Program-made: the position numbers and the translations under genes | The notes under the pieces: model-generated | The model's input: only the letters and a program-made list of their open reading frames with translations | Told to the model about the DNA's origin: nothing | The model's database searches: none | Part shown: positions 7,392 to 14,479 of the stretch, piece after piece | Layout of the letters: every line of letters starts with the position of its first letter | Numbering within the stretch: the stretch's first letter is position 1 | DNA from: an uncultured Odoribacter sp. | GTDB taxonomy: Bacteria; Bacteroidota; Bacteroidia; Bacteroidales; Marinifilaceae | Reading direction: 5' to 3' | Length of the DNA stretch: 19,996 nt | Assembly: GCA_910578985.1 (NCBI GenBank) | Contig: CAJTSF010000035.1 | Coordinates: forward strand, 1 to 19,996

Positions 7392-8444
7392 TTATTTCGT
7401 TTTGCAGTTTATTTTGTAGGTCACAATGGGATTTTTGGGATCGTTGGTGGTGAACTGGATGATTTTGGAGGTCTGCGGGGAGACGCCTGTCTTGAAAGTG
7501 ACGGTTCCTTTGGATTTCTTCCCCGGTTTGAGGGTGGTTTTTGCCAGTTGCACCTGTACGGTGTTGTCGGAATATTTTATCTTGCGGATAATCAAATCGC
7601 TTTTCCCGTCGTTTTGAATGTGGAATTCATGGGTTTGTGCGCTGTTTTTTGGCAGGTCGGTCAATTCGACGGTCTTTTCGGAGAGTGTCATGACCGGTGC
7701 TTTCTCATAGTTCCCGTTGTAGTGGGAGAAATCTTCGCTGATGGTGGCAGTGACTGTCAATTCGCCTGCGGGCTGTCCATTCACGGACACCAGCACTTTC
7801 TCCGCTACGAAACCCCAGTCGTTTTGTTTGGCGGGGTCGTATTGAACCGTCAGTTTTCCCTTTTGGTTCTTCGCCAGGGTTGCCGGTTCAACCGTTACGG
7901 TCGCACTGACAGTCGATTGGGCTTCAATGGTTGCCGGCTGGTCTCCGGTCTGGATGATTTCGATGCTTTTGACCATGGGCTGTGTGTTTTTTATCGCCCC
8001 GAAGTTGATGTTTTTCTGGGATGCCCTGACGGTGCCGAAGCTTTCTTTGTAGTCGTCGTACGGTCCTGCCGCCTTGCGTTCCACTTTCCCGCGTATGGTG
8101 AGTGACACCACCGGCGAGGAGGCGTTGGAATTGACGGTGATGCTTTTGGTGAACATGCCCGGGCGGTTGCGCGGGTCGAAAGATACTTTGATGGTGCCTT
8201 CGGCTCCCGGCGCTACCGGTTCGCGGTTCCATTCGGGGGTGGTGCATCCGCATCCTGCCCGTACGTTGGTCAGTATCAGCGGGGCTGTCCCCGTGTTTTT
8301 GAAGGAGAAGACGTGGGAAACCCTGCCTCCCCGCTCGGGAATCGTCCCGAAGTTGTGTGAGGTCGCTTCAAATTTGATTTGTGCCTTTTGCGCATACGCC
8401 GCGAAGGGAAGTAAGCCTAATAATAATAAAACTACTTTTTTCAT
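7392..8444 (-). CDS. Secreted DUF1573 protein, first paralogue
   Basis: The start is set at the ATG complementary to 8442-8444. This gives a clean signal peptide (MKKVVLLLLGLLPFAAYAQ) and a 350-residue protein. An in-frame upstream start would prepend 12 residues ahead of the signal peptide, and it lies inside the promoter. Three Ig-like domains follow. The first (about residues 22-120) is the canonical DUF1573 unit with HNFGTI, FKNTGTAPLIL, GCGCT (C65, C67), PG and VNSNASSP. The middle (about 140-235) and last (about 250-350, with TNDPKNP) domains lack the cysteines. It is the promoter-proximal gene of the operon with the second DUF1573 gene and mutS2, and is divergent from rpsO. No experimental function is known for the family. 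Confidence 0.85.
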   Translation of the reverse strand: MKKVVLLLLGLLPFAAYAQKAQIKFEATSHNFGTIPERGGRVSHVFSFKNTGTAPLILTNVRAGCGCTTPEWNREPVAPGAEGTIKVSFDPRNRPGMFTKSITVNSNASSPVVSLTIRGKVERKAAGPYDDYKESFGTVRASQKNINFGAIKNTQPMVKSIEIIQTGDQPATIEAQSTVSATVTVEPATLAKNQKGKLTVQYDPAKQNDWGFVAEKVLVSVNGQPAGELTVTATISEDFSHYNGNYEKAPVMTLSEKTVELTDLPKNSAQTHEFHIQNDGKSDLIIRKIKYSDNTVQVQLAKTTLKPGKKSKGTVTFKTGVSPQTSKIIQFTTNDPKNPIVTYKINCKTK

Positions 8445-8477
8445 GCCAATGAAATTTGATTTTGTTATAAGGACGGA

Positions 8478-8485
8478 CAAAAGTA
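8478..8485 (-). promoter_or_regulatory. Putative -7 box for the DUF1573-mutS2 operon
   Basis: Read on the minus strand this is TACTTTTG, an exact TAnnTTTG match, ending 33 nt before the start codon at 8444. A -33 TTTG at the expected distance is not obvious. It lies within about 50 bp of the divergent rpsO promoter. Confidence 0.5.
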
Positions 8486-8504
8486 GAAAGAAATCGGGAA
8501 AACC

Positions 8505-8536
8505 TTTGGAAATAGATGAATAAAATCATACCTTTG
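8505..8536 (+). promoter_or_regulatory. rpsO promoter, full Bacteroidota consensus
   Basis: TTTG at 8505-8508 and TACCTTTG at 8529-8536 are separated by 20 nt. This matches the primary-sigma consensus TTTG-N19-21-TAnnTTTG exactly. Transcription would begin near 8543, leaving a leader of roughly 35 nt before the rpsO ATG. Confidence 0.8.
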
Positions 8537-8578
8537 TGGCGTTAAAAAAATGTTATACCATTAAAAGTATCAAGAGAG

Positions 8579-8848
8579 ATGTATTTATCAGCAGAAAAGA
8601 AAGAAGAGCTTTTTTCTCAGTACGGAAAGTCTAATAAAGACACAGGTTCAGCGGAATCTCAGATTGCTTTATTTTCCTACCGTATTGCCCATTTGACAGA
8701 GCACCTGAAAAAGAACCACAAGGACTTCGGAACTCAGAAAGCTTTGATTAAATTAGTCGGAAAACGTCGTGCATTGCTCGACTATCTGAAAGACCGCGAC
8801 ATTGAAAGATACCGTGCTATCGTGAAAGCATTGAATCTGCGTAAGTAA
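8579..8848 (+). CDS. rpsO: 30S ribosomal protein S15
   Basis: This 89-residue protein has the exact length of bacterial S15. It contains the hallmark segments GSAESQIALFSYRI, LTEHLKKNHKDF and LVGKRRALLDYLK, which form the helices that bind the 16S rRNA central domain. It has a strong promoter upstream and a hairpin terminator just downstream, so it appears to be transcribed largely on its own. The next gene is pnp, the rpsO-pnp order also found in Proteobacteria. Translation lacks a Shine-Dalgarno core; the leader ends in AAGAGAG directly before the ATG. Confidence 0.98.
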   Translation: MYLSAEKKEELFSQYGKSNKDTGSAESQIALFSYRIAHLTEHLKKNHKDFGTQKALIKLVGKRRALLDYLKDRDIERYRAIVKALNLRK

Positions 8849-8860
8849 AGATAGTTTTCC

Positions 8861-8892
8861 ACAAGCCCGGCATCTTACCGGGCTTGTTTATA
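8861..8892 (+). terminator. Rho-independent terminator after rpsO
   Basis: ACAAGCCCGG (8861-8870) pairs with CCGGGCTTGT (8878-8887) around the 7-nt loop CATCTTA, followed by TTATA. It probably attenuates read-through into pnp. Confidence 0.8.
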
Positions 8893-8953
8893 TCCTCCCT
8901 CCTCCCTCCAAGAAAAAGAATTCCGTTAAAAGTTTTATTTTAACCAATTATTG

Positions 8954-11155
8954 ATGATGAATGTGATTGAAAAGACGATTACCCTGGCAGACGGCAGGGT
9001 GATTACATTGGAGACCGGCAAGCTGGCTAAGCAGGCAGACGGTGCGGTGATGGTGAAAATGGGCAATACGATGTTGCTGGCGACGGTCGTTTCCGCCCAG
9101 GAAGCAGGTCCGGATGTGGACTTTATGCCTTTGTCAGTGGATTATAAAGAAAAATTCGCTTCTGTCGGACGTTTCCCCGGAGGATTTACCCGGAGAGAGG
9201 GAAAGGCTTCTGATTATGAAATTTTGATTGCCCGATTGGTGGACCGTGCCCTGCGCCCGTTGTTTCCGGATGATTACCATGCGGAGACTTTCGTGCAGGT
9301 TACCCTGTATTCCGCCGATGAGGAGTCCATGCCGGACGCTTTGGCGGGATTGGCTGCTTCGGCTGCCATTGCGGTGAGCGATGTGCCTTTCCACGGACCG
9401 ATTTCGGAGGTGCGCGTGGCGCGTATCGACGGCGAATTGGTCATCAATCCGACGGCTTCCGCTTTGAAGCGTGCCGATTTGGATCTGATGGTGGGTGCCA
9501 CCTATGAAAATATCATGATGGTGGAGGGTGAGATGAACGAGGTGTCGGAAAGAGAGATGCTGGAAGCCATCAAGTTCGCCCATGCCGCCATCAAGGAGCA
9601 GTGTCTGGTTCAGAAAGAACTGGCTGCAGCCGTAGGCAAGGAGAAGCGTACTTATTGTCATGAGGTGAATGATGAGGAATTGCGGAAAGATATCTGGGAC
9701 AAGTGTTACCAGAAAGCCTATGACGTGGCCCGTCAGTGCAATGCCAACAAACATTTGCGCGGAGAGTTGTTGGACAATGTGCGGGCGGAGTATCTGGCGA
9801 CGCTGAGCGAGGAAGACCAGGAGGCTAAAAAGACATTGGTCGGCCGTTACTACCATGATGTGGAGAAAGAGGCTATGCGCCGCATGATTCTGGACGAAGG
9901 AGTCCGTCTGGACGGTCGTACAACGGAACAGATCCGTCCAATCTGGTGCGAGGTGGGTTATCTGCCCGGGCCTCACGGTTCTTCGATTTTTACGCGCGGT
10001 GAAACCCAGTCGTTGTCTACGGTGACTTTGGGTACCAAATTGGATGAGAAGCTGATTGACGAGGCTACGGTTCAGGGAAAAGACCGTCTCTTGTTGCACT
10101 ATAACTTCCCGCCGTTCTCGACGGGAGAAGCGAAGCCCACCCGCGGTGTGGGACGTCGCGAAGTGGGGCACGGTAATCTGGCATTGCGTGCCCTGAAGCC
10201 GATGATTCCGCAGGATTTCCCCTATACGGTGCGTATCGTGTCGGATATTCTGGAGTCCAACGGTTCTTCTTCCATGGCTACGGTATGTGCCGGAACGCTG
10301 GCGCTGATGGATGCCGGTGTGCCGATGAAGAAACCGGTGACCGGTATTGCGATGGGATTGATTACCGATAAGGGATGCGCGAAATATGCCGTGCTTTCCG
10401 ATATTTTGGGAGATGAAGACCACCTGGGCGATATGGACTTCAAGGTGACCGGTACCCGCGACGGTATTACGGCAACCCAGATGGATATCAAGGTGGACGG
10501 TTTGTCCTATGATATCCTGGAGCAGGCGCTGGAGCAGGCTAAACGCGGCCGTATGCACATCATGGACATCATCACGGAAACCATGCCGGCTCCGCGTGAA
10601 GACCTGAAGCCGCACGCTCCGCGTATTGTTTCCCTGACTATCGACAAAGATCAGATTGGAGCTTTGATCGGTCCCGGAGGTAAGATTATTCAGGATATTC
10701 AGGAGAAGTCCGGAACGGTGATTAATATTGAAGAGGTAGGCAACAAAGGTGTTGTCGATGTTGCTGCCTCCAATAAGGAGTCCATCGAAATCGCTTTGAG
10801 ACGAATCCGTGCCATTGTTGCGAAACCGGAAGTCGGTGAAATATACGACGGTGTGGTGAAATCCATTATGCCGTTCGGTGCGTTTGTCGAGGTACTGCCG
10901 GGCAAAGACGGTTTGCTGCATGTGTCTGAGATTGATTACAGACGCATTGAGCATGTCGAAGAGGTGTTGAAGGAGGGGGATCATATTCAGGTAAAATTGT
11001 TGGAAATCGATCCTAAGACCGGTAAACTGCGCCTCTCGCACAAAGCCTTGTTGCCGAAACCTGAGGGCTTCCAGGAGCGTCCCCGCGGCGAAAGACGGGA
11101 GCGTGGCGAACGGCGTGAACGTCCGGAAAGGCACCGGGAGGATTCTGAATATTAA
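8954..11155 (+). CDS. pnp: Polyribonucleotide nucleotidyltransferase (PNPase)
   Basis: This is the phosphorolytic 3'-5' exoribonuclease of RNA turnover. I take the ATG at 8954 (733 residues), although a TTG at 8951 and another ATG at 8957 are possible. Domains in order are: first RNase PH core (about 10-145, with GRFPGGFTRREGK), helical linker (about 245-310), second RNase PH core (about 320-545, with the acidic active-site stretch DEDHLGDMD and GTRDGITATQMDIK), KH domain (about 555-618, GPGGK at 573-577), and S1 domain (about 627-697, with MPFGAFVEVLPGKDGLLHVSEI split across its strands). A short Arg/Glu-rich tail of RGERRE-type repeats closes the protein and may contact RNA or partners. pdxA follows after 12 nt, so the two are likely co-transcribed. 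Confidence 0.97.
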   Translation: MMNVIEKTITLADGRVITLETGKLAKQADGAVMVKMGNTMLLATVVSAQEAGPDVDFMPLSVDYKEKFASVGRFPGGFTRREGKASDYEILIARLVDRALRPLFPDDYHAETFVQVTLYSADEESMPDALAGLAASAAIAVSDVPFHGPISEVRVARIDGELVINPTASALKRADLDLMVGATYENIMMVEGEMNEVSEREMLEAIKFAHAAIKEQCLVQKELAAAVGKEKRTYCHEVNDEELRKDIWDKCYQKAYDVARQCNANKHLRGELLDNVRAEYLATLSEEDQEAKKTLVGRYYHDVEKEAMRRMILDEGVRLDGRTTEQIRPIWCEVGYLPGPHGSSIFTRGETQSLSTVTLGTKLDEKLIDEATVQGKDRLLLHYNFPPFSTGEAKPTRGVGRREVGHGNLALRALKPMIPQDFPYTVRIVSDILESNGSSSMATVCAGTLALMDAGVPMKKPVTGIAMGLITDKGCAKYAVLSDILGDEDHLGDMDFKVTGTRDGITATQMDIKVDGLSYDILEQALEQAKRGRMHIMDIITETMPAPREDLKPHAPRIVSLTIDKDQIGALIGPGGKIIQDIQEKSGTVINIEEVGNKGVVDVAASNKESIEIALRRIRAIVAKPEVGEIYDGVVKSIMPFGAFVEVLPGKDGLLHVSEIDYRRIEHVEEVLKEGDHIQVKLLEIDPKTGKLRLSHKALLPKPEGFQERPRGERRERGERRERPERHREDSEY

Positions 11156-11167
11156 CATTTGAACGGT

Positions 11168-12262
11168 ATGGATAATAGAGTGATTGTCGGTATTACTCAT
11201 GGTGACGTGAATGGCATCGGGTATGAGCTGATCATAAAGATGATGGCTGAAAATAAGTTGTGTGAAGTATGCACACCTCTTTTGTTCGGCTCTTCGAAAG
11301 TGGCGGCTTATCACCGGAAAGCCTTGAATGTGGAGAATTTCAGTTTGAATAGCATTCAGAAAGCAGACGAGGCGAATGCGAAGCGTTGCAATATTATCAA
11401 TTGTGTCGATGATGCGGTAAAAGTGGATCTGGGACATGAGACTCCCGAATCGGACGAAGCCGCCATGATTGCTTTGCGGGTGGCCTTGGATGCTTTGGAC
11501 AATAAAGGAATCGACGTATTAGTAGGCGCCCCGCAAGGGTGCGCCTCTTTCGCGCCGGAATCCGGTTGTCCCGGTTTCTTTGCCAAGCGTTACAATGTTC
11601 ATGAGGTGATGCCTGTGCTGGTAGGGGAGAGGATGCGCATGGGATTTGTCACCGATTACTTGCCATTCAAGCATATTGCAGAGAATATCACGGTGGACCA
11701 TGTTTACACGAAATTGCGTTTGCTGGATGCCTGCCTGAAAAAGGATTTTACGATCCGCAAGCCCCGAATTGCCGTATTGGGATTGAATCCCCATGCCGGT
11801 GAAAACAGTCTGTACGGGGAGGAAGAGAAGAATATCATTATCCCGGCGATGGAAAAAGCGCGGAATAACGGGATTATGGCGTTGGGGCCCTATTCGCCCG
11901 ATATGTTGTTCAGCGGGGTAGAGTACCATAAGTTCGATGCTCTGTTGGCGATGTACCATGACCAAGGGATGACTCCCTTTAAGACGATAGAGGGGAATGA
12001 GGCAGCCGTATTGTTGGCGGGATTGCCGATTGTTTATACCTCTACGGTTCACGGCATGGCTTACGATATTGTCGGACAGGGAACAGCGGACGAGACGGGA
12101 ATGCGAAATGCCGTGTATCTGGCGATAGACGTCTACAATAACCGCAAGATGAATACGGAGTTAGGGGCGAATCCTTTGAAGCATTACCATGTGAATTCCA
12201 ACAATAACGAAAGTGATTTGAACGTGGAACAGATAGCGGGGGTGAAAAATGAAGAAAATTAA
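11168..12262 (+). CDS. pdxA: PdxA family dehydrogenase homologue with altered substrate site
   Basis: This 364-residue protein (ATG at 11168; an upstream TTG at 11159 is less likely) belongs to the PdxA family, which oxidises 4-hydroxythreonine-4-phosphate in vitamin B6 synthesis. The N-terminal GITHGDVNGIGYE, GLNPHAGE and AMYHDQGMTPFK are recognisable. They place metal-ligand histidines at H169, H209 and H264. However, several substrate-contact motifs are missing. The usual APINK is APQGC (121-125). The usual PGHTE is PGFFA (135-139). The positions matching E. coli N283 and R292 appear to be V281 and Y290. The alignment was done by eye. It may be a divergent but active PdxA, or a paralogue with a changed substrate. 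It is linked to pnp and ends in a shared terminator with glsB. Confidence 0.8.
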   Translation: MDNRVIVGITHGDVNGIGYELIIKMMAENKLCEVCTPLLFGSSKVAAYHRKALNVENFSLNSIQKADEANAKRCNIINCVDDAVKVDLGHETPESDEAAMIALRVALDALDNKGIDVLVGAPQGCASFAPESGCPGFFAKRYNVHEVMPVLVGERMRMGFVTDYLPFKHIAENITVDHVYTKLRLLDACLKKDFTIRKPRIAVLGLNPHAGENSLYGEEEKNIIIPAMEKARNNGIMALGPYSPDMLFSGVEYHKFDALLAMYHDQGMTPFKTIEGNEAAVLLAGLPIVYTSTVHGMAYDIVGQGTADETGMRNAVYLAIDVYNNRKMNTELGANPLKHYHVNSNNNESDLNVEQIAGVKNEEN

Positions 12263-12287
12263 GAGGCGTCAGCCTCTTAATTTTTTT
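12257..12287. terminator. Bidirectional terminator shared by pdxA and glsB
   Basis: AATTAAGAGGC (12257-12267) pairs perfectly with GCCTCTTAATT (12272-12282) around the 4-nt loop GTCA. It is flanked by an A-run on the left and a T-run on the right. The pdxA stop (12260-12262) lies in the left arm. The glsB stop (complement of 12269-12271) lies in the loop, and its last codons form the right arm. Confidence 0.9.
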
Positions 12288-13222
12288 AATATCTTGGGAA
12301 TGTAAGTGGCGATATGCCGCTTCTTTTTTGCTTCGTACACATCGGCAATCTTAATCAGAATCGCCGTTTCTTCCACGCCTCCGAAGCCGGTATTGACAGC
12401 GGTCCCGAAAGTTTTCATAGAGGGAGAAAGGCTCATGTAGGCATTGACCAGCGGAGGGATGTTTTCGCCTAACTCACGGACATGGTGAGACAGGATTTTA
12501 TAGTCTTCCTCGTAGCTGTTTCCGGTGAATATTTGCTGCATCTGTTGTTCGTTTACTTCAATCACCAACGGGACAATGGGTTCCACCAGGTGGTCCTTAT
12601 CCTTGAAATATTTGCGCATGAAATAGAGAATCATATTCCGTGCTTGAATATTGAAGTTGGTGTACATGGTCACTTTCCCGAAGAAATACTCGATTTGCGG
12701 GTGATCGACCGTCAGTGCGCCCAGGCCGTCCCAGAGGTTGTCCAGGGCAAAGAGGGATTTCCGTCCCATGCGGGTGGATTGGTACATGGGATGCACAAAA
12801 GAGCGCCCCAGTTCGATAGTACACGGCATGTAATCGGTTTTGAACTTTTCCGAAAAACGGAATAGTTCCGTCGTGGCAAGATCGGGTTCTCCGTCTGCAT
12901 TTACGCCGAGCCGGTCACACAAAATATACCGGTAGCCTCCCAGTATTGCCTGTTCCTGCGGATCCCATACGATCAATTGCTGATAAGGGGTTTGTGGAGC
13001 GATGTCGAATTCATCGATGTCTATCTCCTTTCCCGTACCGCCGCCCGCGCTCCGGAACGTCAATTCGCGGATGCGTCCCACCTCCCGCATTAAATTCGGT
13101 GCGGTGTGTGCATTGAACATGTAAATTTCGTTGTCTCCTTTATTGGTTTTCCGAACAAAATGTTCTTCCGTCAATTCGGACAACAACTTTTCTTTTTCCA
13201 CCGGGTAAATAACAGGTTGCAT
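12269..13222 (-). CDS. glsB: GlsB/OlsB-like GNAT N-acyltransferase
   Basis: This 317-residue protein contains the acyl-homoserine-lactone-synthase/GNAT-like fold of ornithine- and glycine-lipid N-acyltransferases. Visible elements are MREVGRIRELTFR (45-57), the acidic EIDIDEFD (66-73), ILGGYRYI (93-100) and the family signature ELGRSFVHP (137-145). In Bacteroides, GlsB transfers a 3-hydroxy fatty acid from acyl-ACP to glycine, and GlsA then adds a second acyl chain to make glycine lipids of the outer membrane. No glsA (plsC-like O-acyltransferase) is present here, although the two are often neighbours in Bacteroides. The C-terminal tail (KKKRHIATYIPKILKKLRG) is basic and could associate with membrane. 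An OlsB-type ornithine acyltransferase is the main alternative. Confidence 0.75.
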   Translation of the reverse strand: MQPVIYPVEKEKLLSELTEEHFVRKTNKGDNEIYMFNAHTAPNLMREVGRIRELTFRSAGGGTGKEIDIDEFDIAPQTPYQQLIVWDPQEQAILGGYRYILCDRLGVNADGEPDLATTELFRFSEKFKTDYMPCTIELGRSFVHPMYQSTRMGRKSLFALDNLWDGLGALTVDHPQIEYFFGKVTMYTNFNIQARNMILYFMRKYFKDKDHLVEPIVPLVIEVNEQQMQQIFTGNSYEEDYKILSHHVRELGENIPPLVNAYMSLSPSMKTFGTAVNTGFGGVEETAILIKIADVYEAKKKRHIATYIPKILKKLRG

Positions 13223-13247
13223 GTTTTGTGTGTTTTTTTAGTGGCTG

Positions 13248-13255
13248 CAAATATA
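13248..13255 (-). promoter_or_regulatory. Putative -7 box of glsB
   Basis: Minus-strand TATATTTG is an exact TAnnTTTG match ending 25 nt before the glsB start. A -33 element at the right spacing is not clear. Confidence 0.5.
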
Positions 13256-13266
13256 CATTTTTTTCC

Positions 13267-13274
13267 TATCTTCG
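13267..13274 (+). promoter_or_regulatory. Putative -7 box of the C11 protease-MATE operon
   Basis: TATCTTCG matches TAnnTTYG and lies 25 nt before the ATG at 13300. It is only 11 nt from the divergent glsB box, so the two promoters would compete. No good -33 element is visible. Confidence 0.45.
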
Positions 13275-13299
13275 CATGCTTATAGGGGCAAAGGAAAAA

Positions 13300-14478
13300 A
13301 TGAAAAGTAAAATGTTGAAAAAGGCAGGCTATGCGATTGTTTTCGCTTTGTCGGGAGTATGGGCTTGCGACCGGACGGAACCTCCCGTACCCGAGCGGGG
13401 GAGAACGGTGTTGATATATATGGCGGCTGACAACAGTCTGGACCATTATGCCGTGACGAACCTCAAGCACATTGCGGAAGGCATGAAAGGTGTCGGAGGG
13501 CGGGTGTTGATTTATGCGGACCGCAGGTATGACGTGCCCCGCTTGCTGAAAATCCGGGGCGGGGAGAAGCCGCTGCTGGATACGGTGAAAACGTATGCCG
13601 AAGAGAATTCGGCATCTCCGGTAACCTTGCATCGTGTGCTTGAGGAGATGCGTGCGCTTTGTCCTTCGGAGTCTTACGGGTTGATTTTGTGGTCGCATGG
13701 CATGGGTTGGTTGCCTGAAAATTACAGTTTTCCGACGGGGCAAATGAGGCGTAGGGAGTGGGATTTTGGCATTCCGACCAAATGGTTCGGGCAGGACGTG
13801 CATAGGGGAGAGGACAGTGGCAGGGAATATATGGAGATAGACCGGTTGGCGGAAAGCCTGGAAGGACATTTCGATTTTATTCTCTTTGATGCCTGTTTCA
13901 TGAGTTCGGTGGAGGTGCTATATGAACTGCGCGACAAGGCGGACTATTTCATCGTTTCTCCGGCGGAAATCATTGCCGAGGGGTTTCCTTATGATAGAAT
14001 TATGCCTTATTTGTATGGCGGAGCGGATGATTTGAAACGGGTGTGCCGTGAATATTTCGATTATTATGCCTATACGCCTTCCTCCCTTTATGGCGCCAAT
14101 TCCGCTACTGTGGCACTGGTGAAGGCGGAAGAACTGGATACTTTGGCGGAAACTATGCGCGGGATTGTGGGGGAGAATGATGGGGTGGCGGCAGCGGAAG
14201 TATGGCGTTATCCGTTGAGCACCAGTAGTCTGCCCGATGTCTTTTATGATTTGGGGGATTATGTCAAAACGGTCGGAACGGATGAACAGCGTGCACGTTT
14301 TCAGGAGCAGTTGAAAAAGACGGTCGTCGATAAACGGGCTACTTCCGAATTTTTCGGGAAACCCGTGCCGGACGACAAATTCAGCGGGCTTTCCGTGTAT
14401 ATTCCTCAATCGCGTTGGCAGAGCATGAATGAAGTGTACTCGCACTTGTCTTGGTATCAAACGGTTTACAGGCATTGA
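13300..14478 (+). CDS. Clostripain-family (C11) cysteine peptidase, predicted lipoprotein
   Basis: I place the start at the ATG at 13300. It gives a lipoprotein signal peptide with a basic N-terminus (MKSKMLKKAG), a hydrophobic stretch and a lipobox-like VWAC with C23 as the lipidated cysteine. The longer frame from 13228 runs through the promoter. The 392-residue protein then shows the C11 core. VLIYMAADNSL (37-47) is the first strand, LILWSHGMGW (128-137) holds the catalytic H133, and FILFDACFMSSVEV (193-206) holds the nucleophile C199. SPAEIIAEGFPY also fits. Family members cleave after Arg or Lys and often self-activate. The tryptophan at -2 of the lipobox is unusual, so lipidation is less certain than export. 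It is followed after 1 nt by a MATE transporter gene. The substrate is unknown. Confidence 0.85.
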   Translation: MKSKMLKKAGYAIVFALSGVWACDRTEPPVPERGRTVLIYMAADNSLDHYAVTNLKHIAEGMKGVGGRVLIYADRRYDVPRLLKIRGGEKPLLDTVKTYAEENSASPVTLHRVLEEMRALCPSESYGLILWSHGMGWLPENYSFPTGQMRRREWDFGIPTKWFGQDVHRGEDSGREYMEIDRLAESLEGHFDFILFDACFMSSVEVLYELRDKADYFIVSPAEIIAEGFPYDRIMPYLYGGADDLKRVCREYFDYYAYTPSSLYGANSATVALVKAEELDTLAETMRGIVGENDGVAAAEVWRYPLSTSSLPDVFYDLGDYVKTVGTDEQRARFQEQLKKTVVDKRATSEFFGKPVPDDKFSGLSVYIPQSRWQSMNEVYSHLSWYQTVYRH

Positions 14479-14479
14479 T

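Noticed and set aside
8445..8480. N-terminal extension of the first DUF1573 protein to a start at 8480
   Set aside because: It would put 12 residues ahead of a perfectly placed signal peptide and overlaps the promoter box; the ATG at 8444 is preferred.
8925..8944. GTTAAAA/TTTTAAC inverted repeat upstream of pnp
   Set aside because: It is a 7-bp, almost pure A/T stem that is likely to arise by chance in an AT-rich leader.
9134..11437. Open frame of 767 codons on the minus strand across pnp
   Set aside because: It lies antisense to an unmistakable PNPase, its translation is low-complexity His/Arg/Gln-rich with no recognisable domain, and it reflects codon bias of the true gene.
13228..13299. 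Upstream extension of the C11 protease to a GTG at 13228
   Set aside because: It runs through both divergent promoter boxes and would mask the lipoprotein signal peptide.
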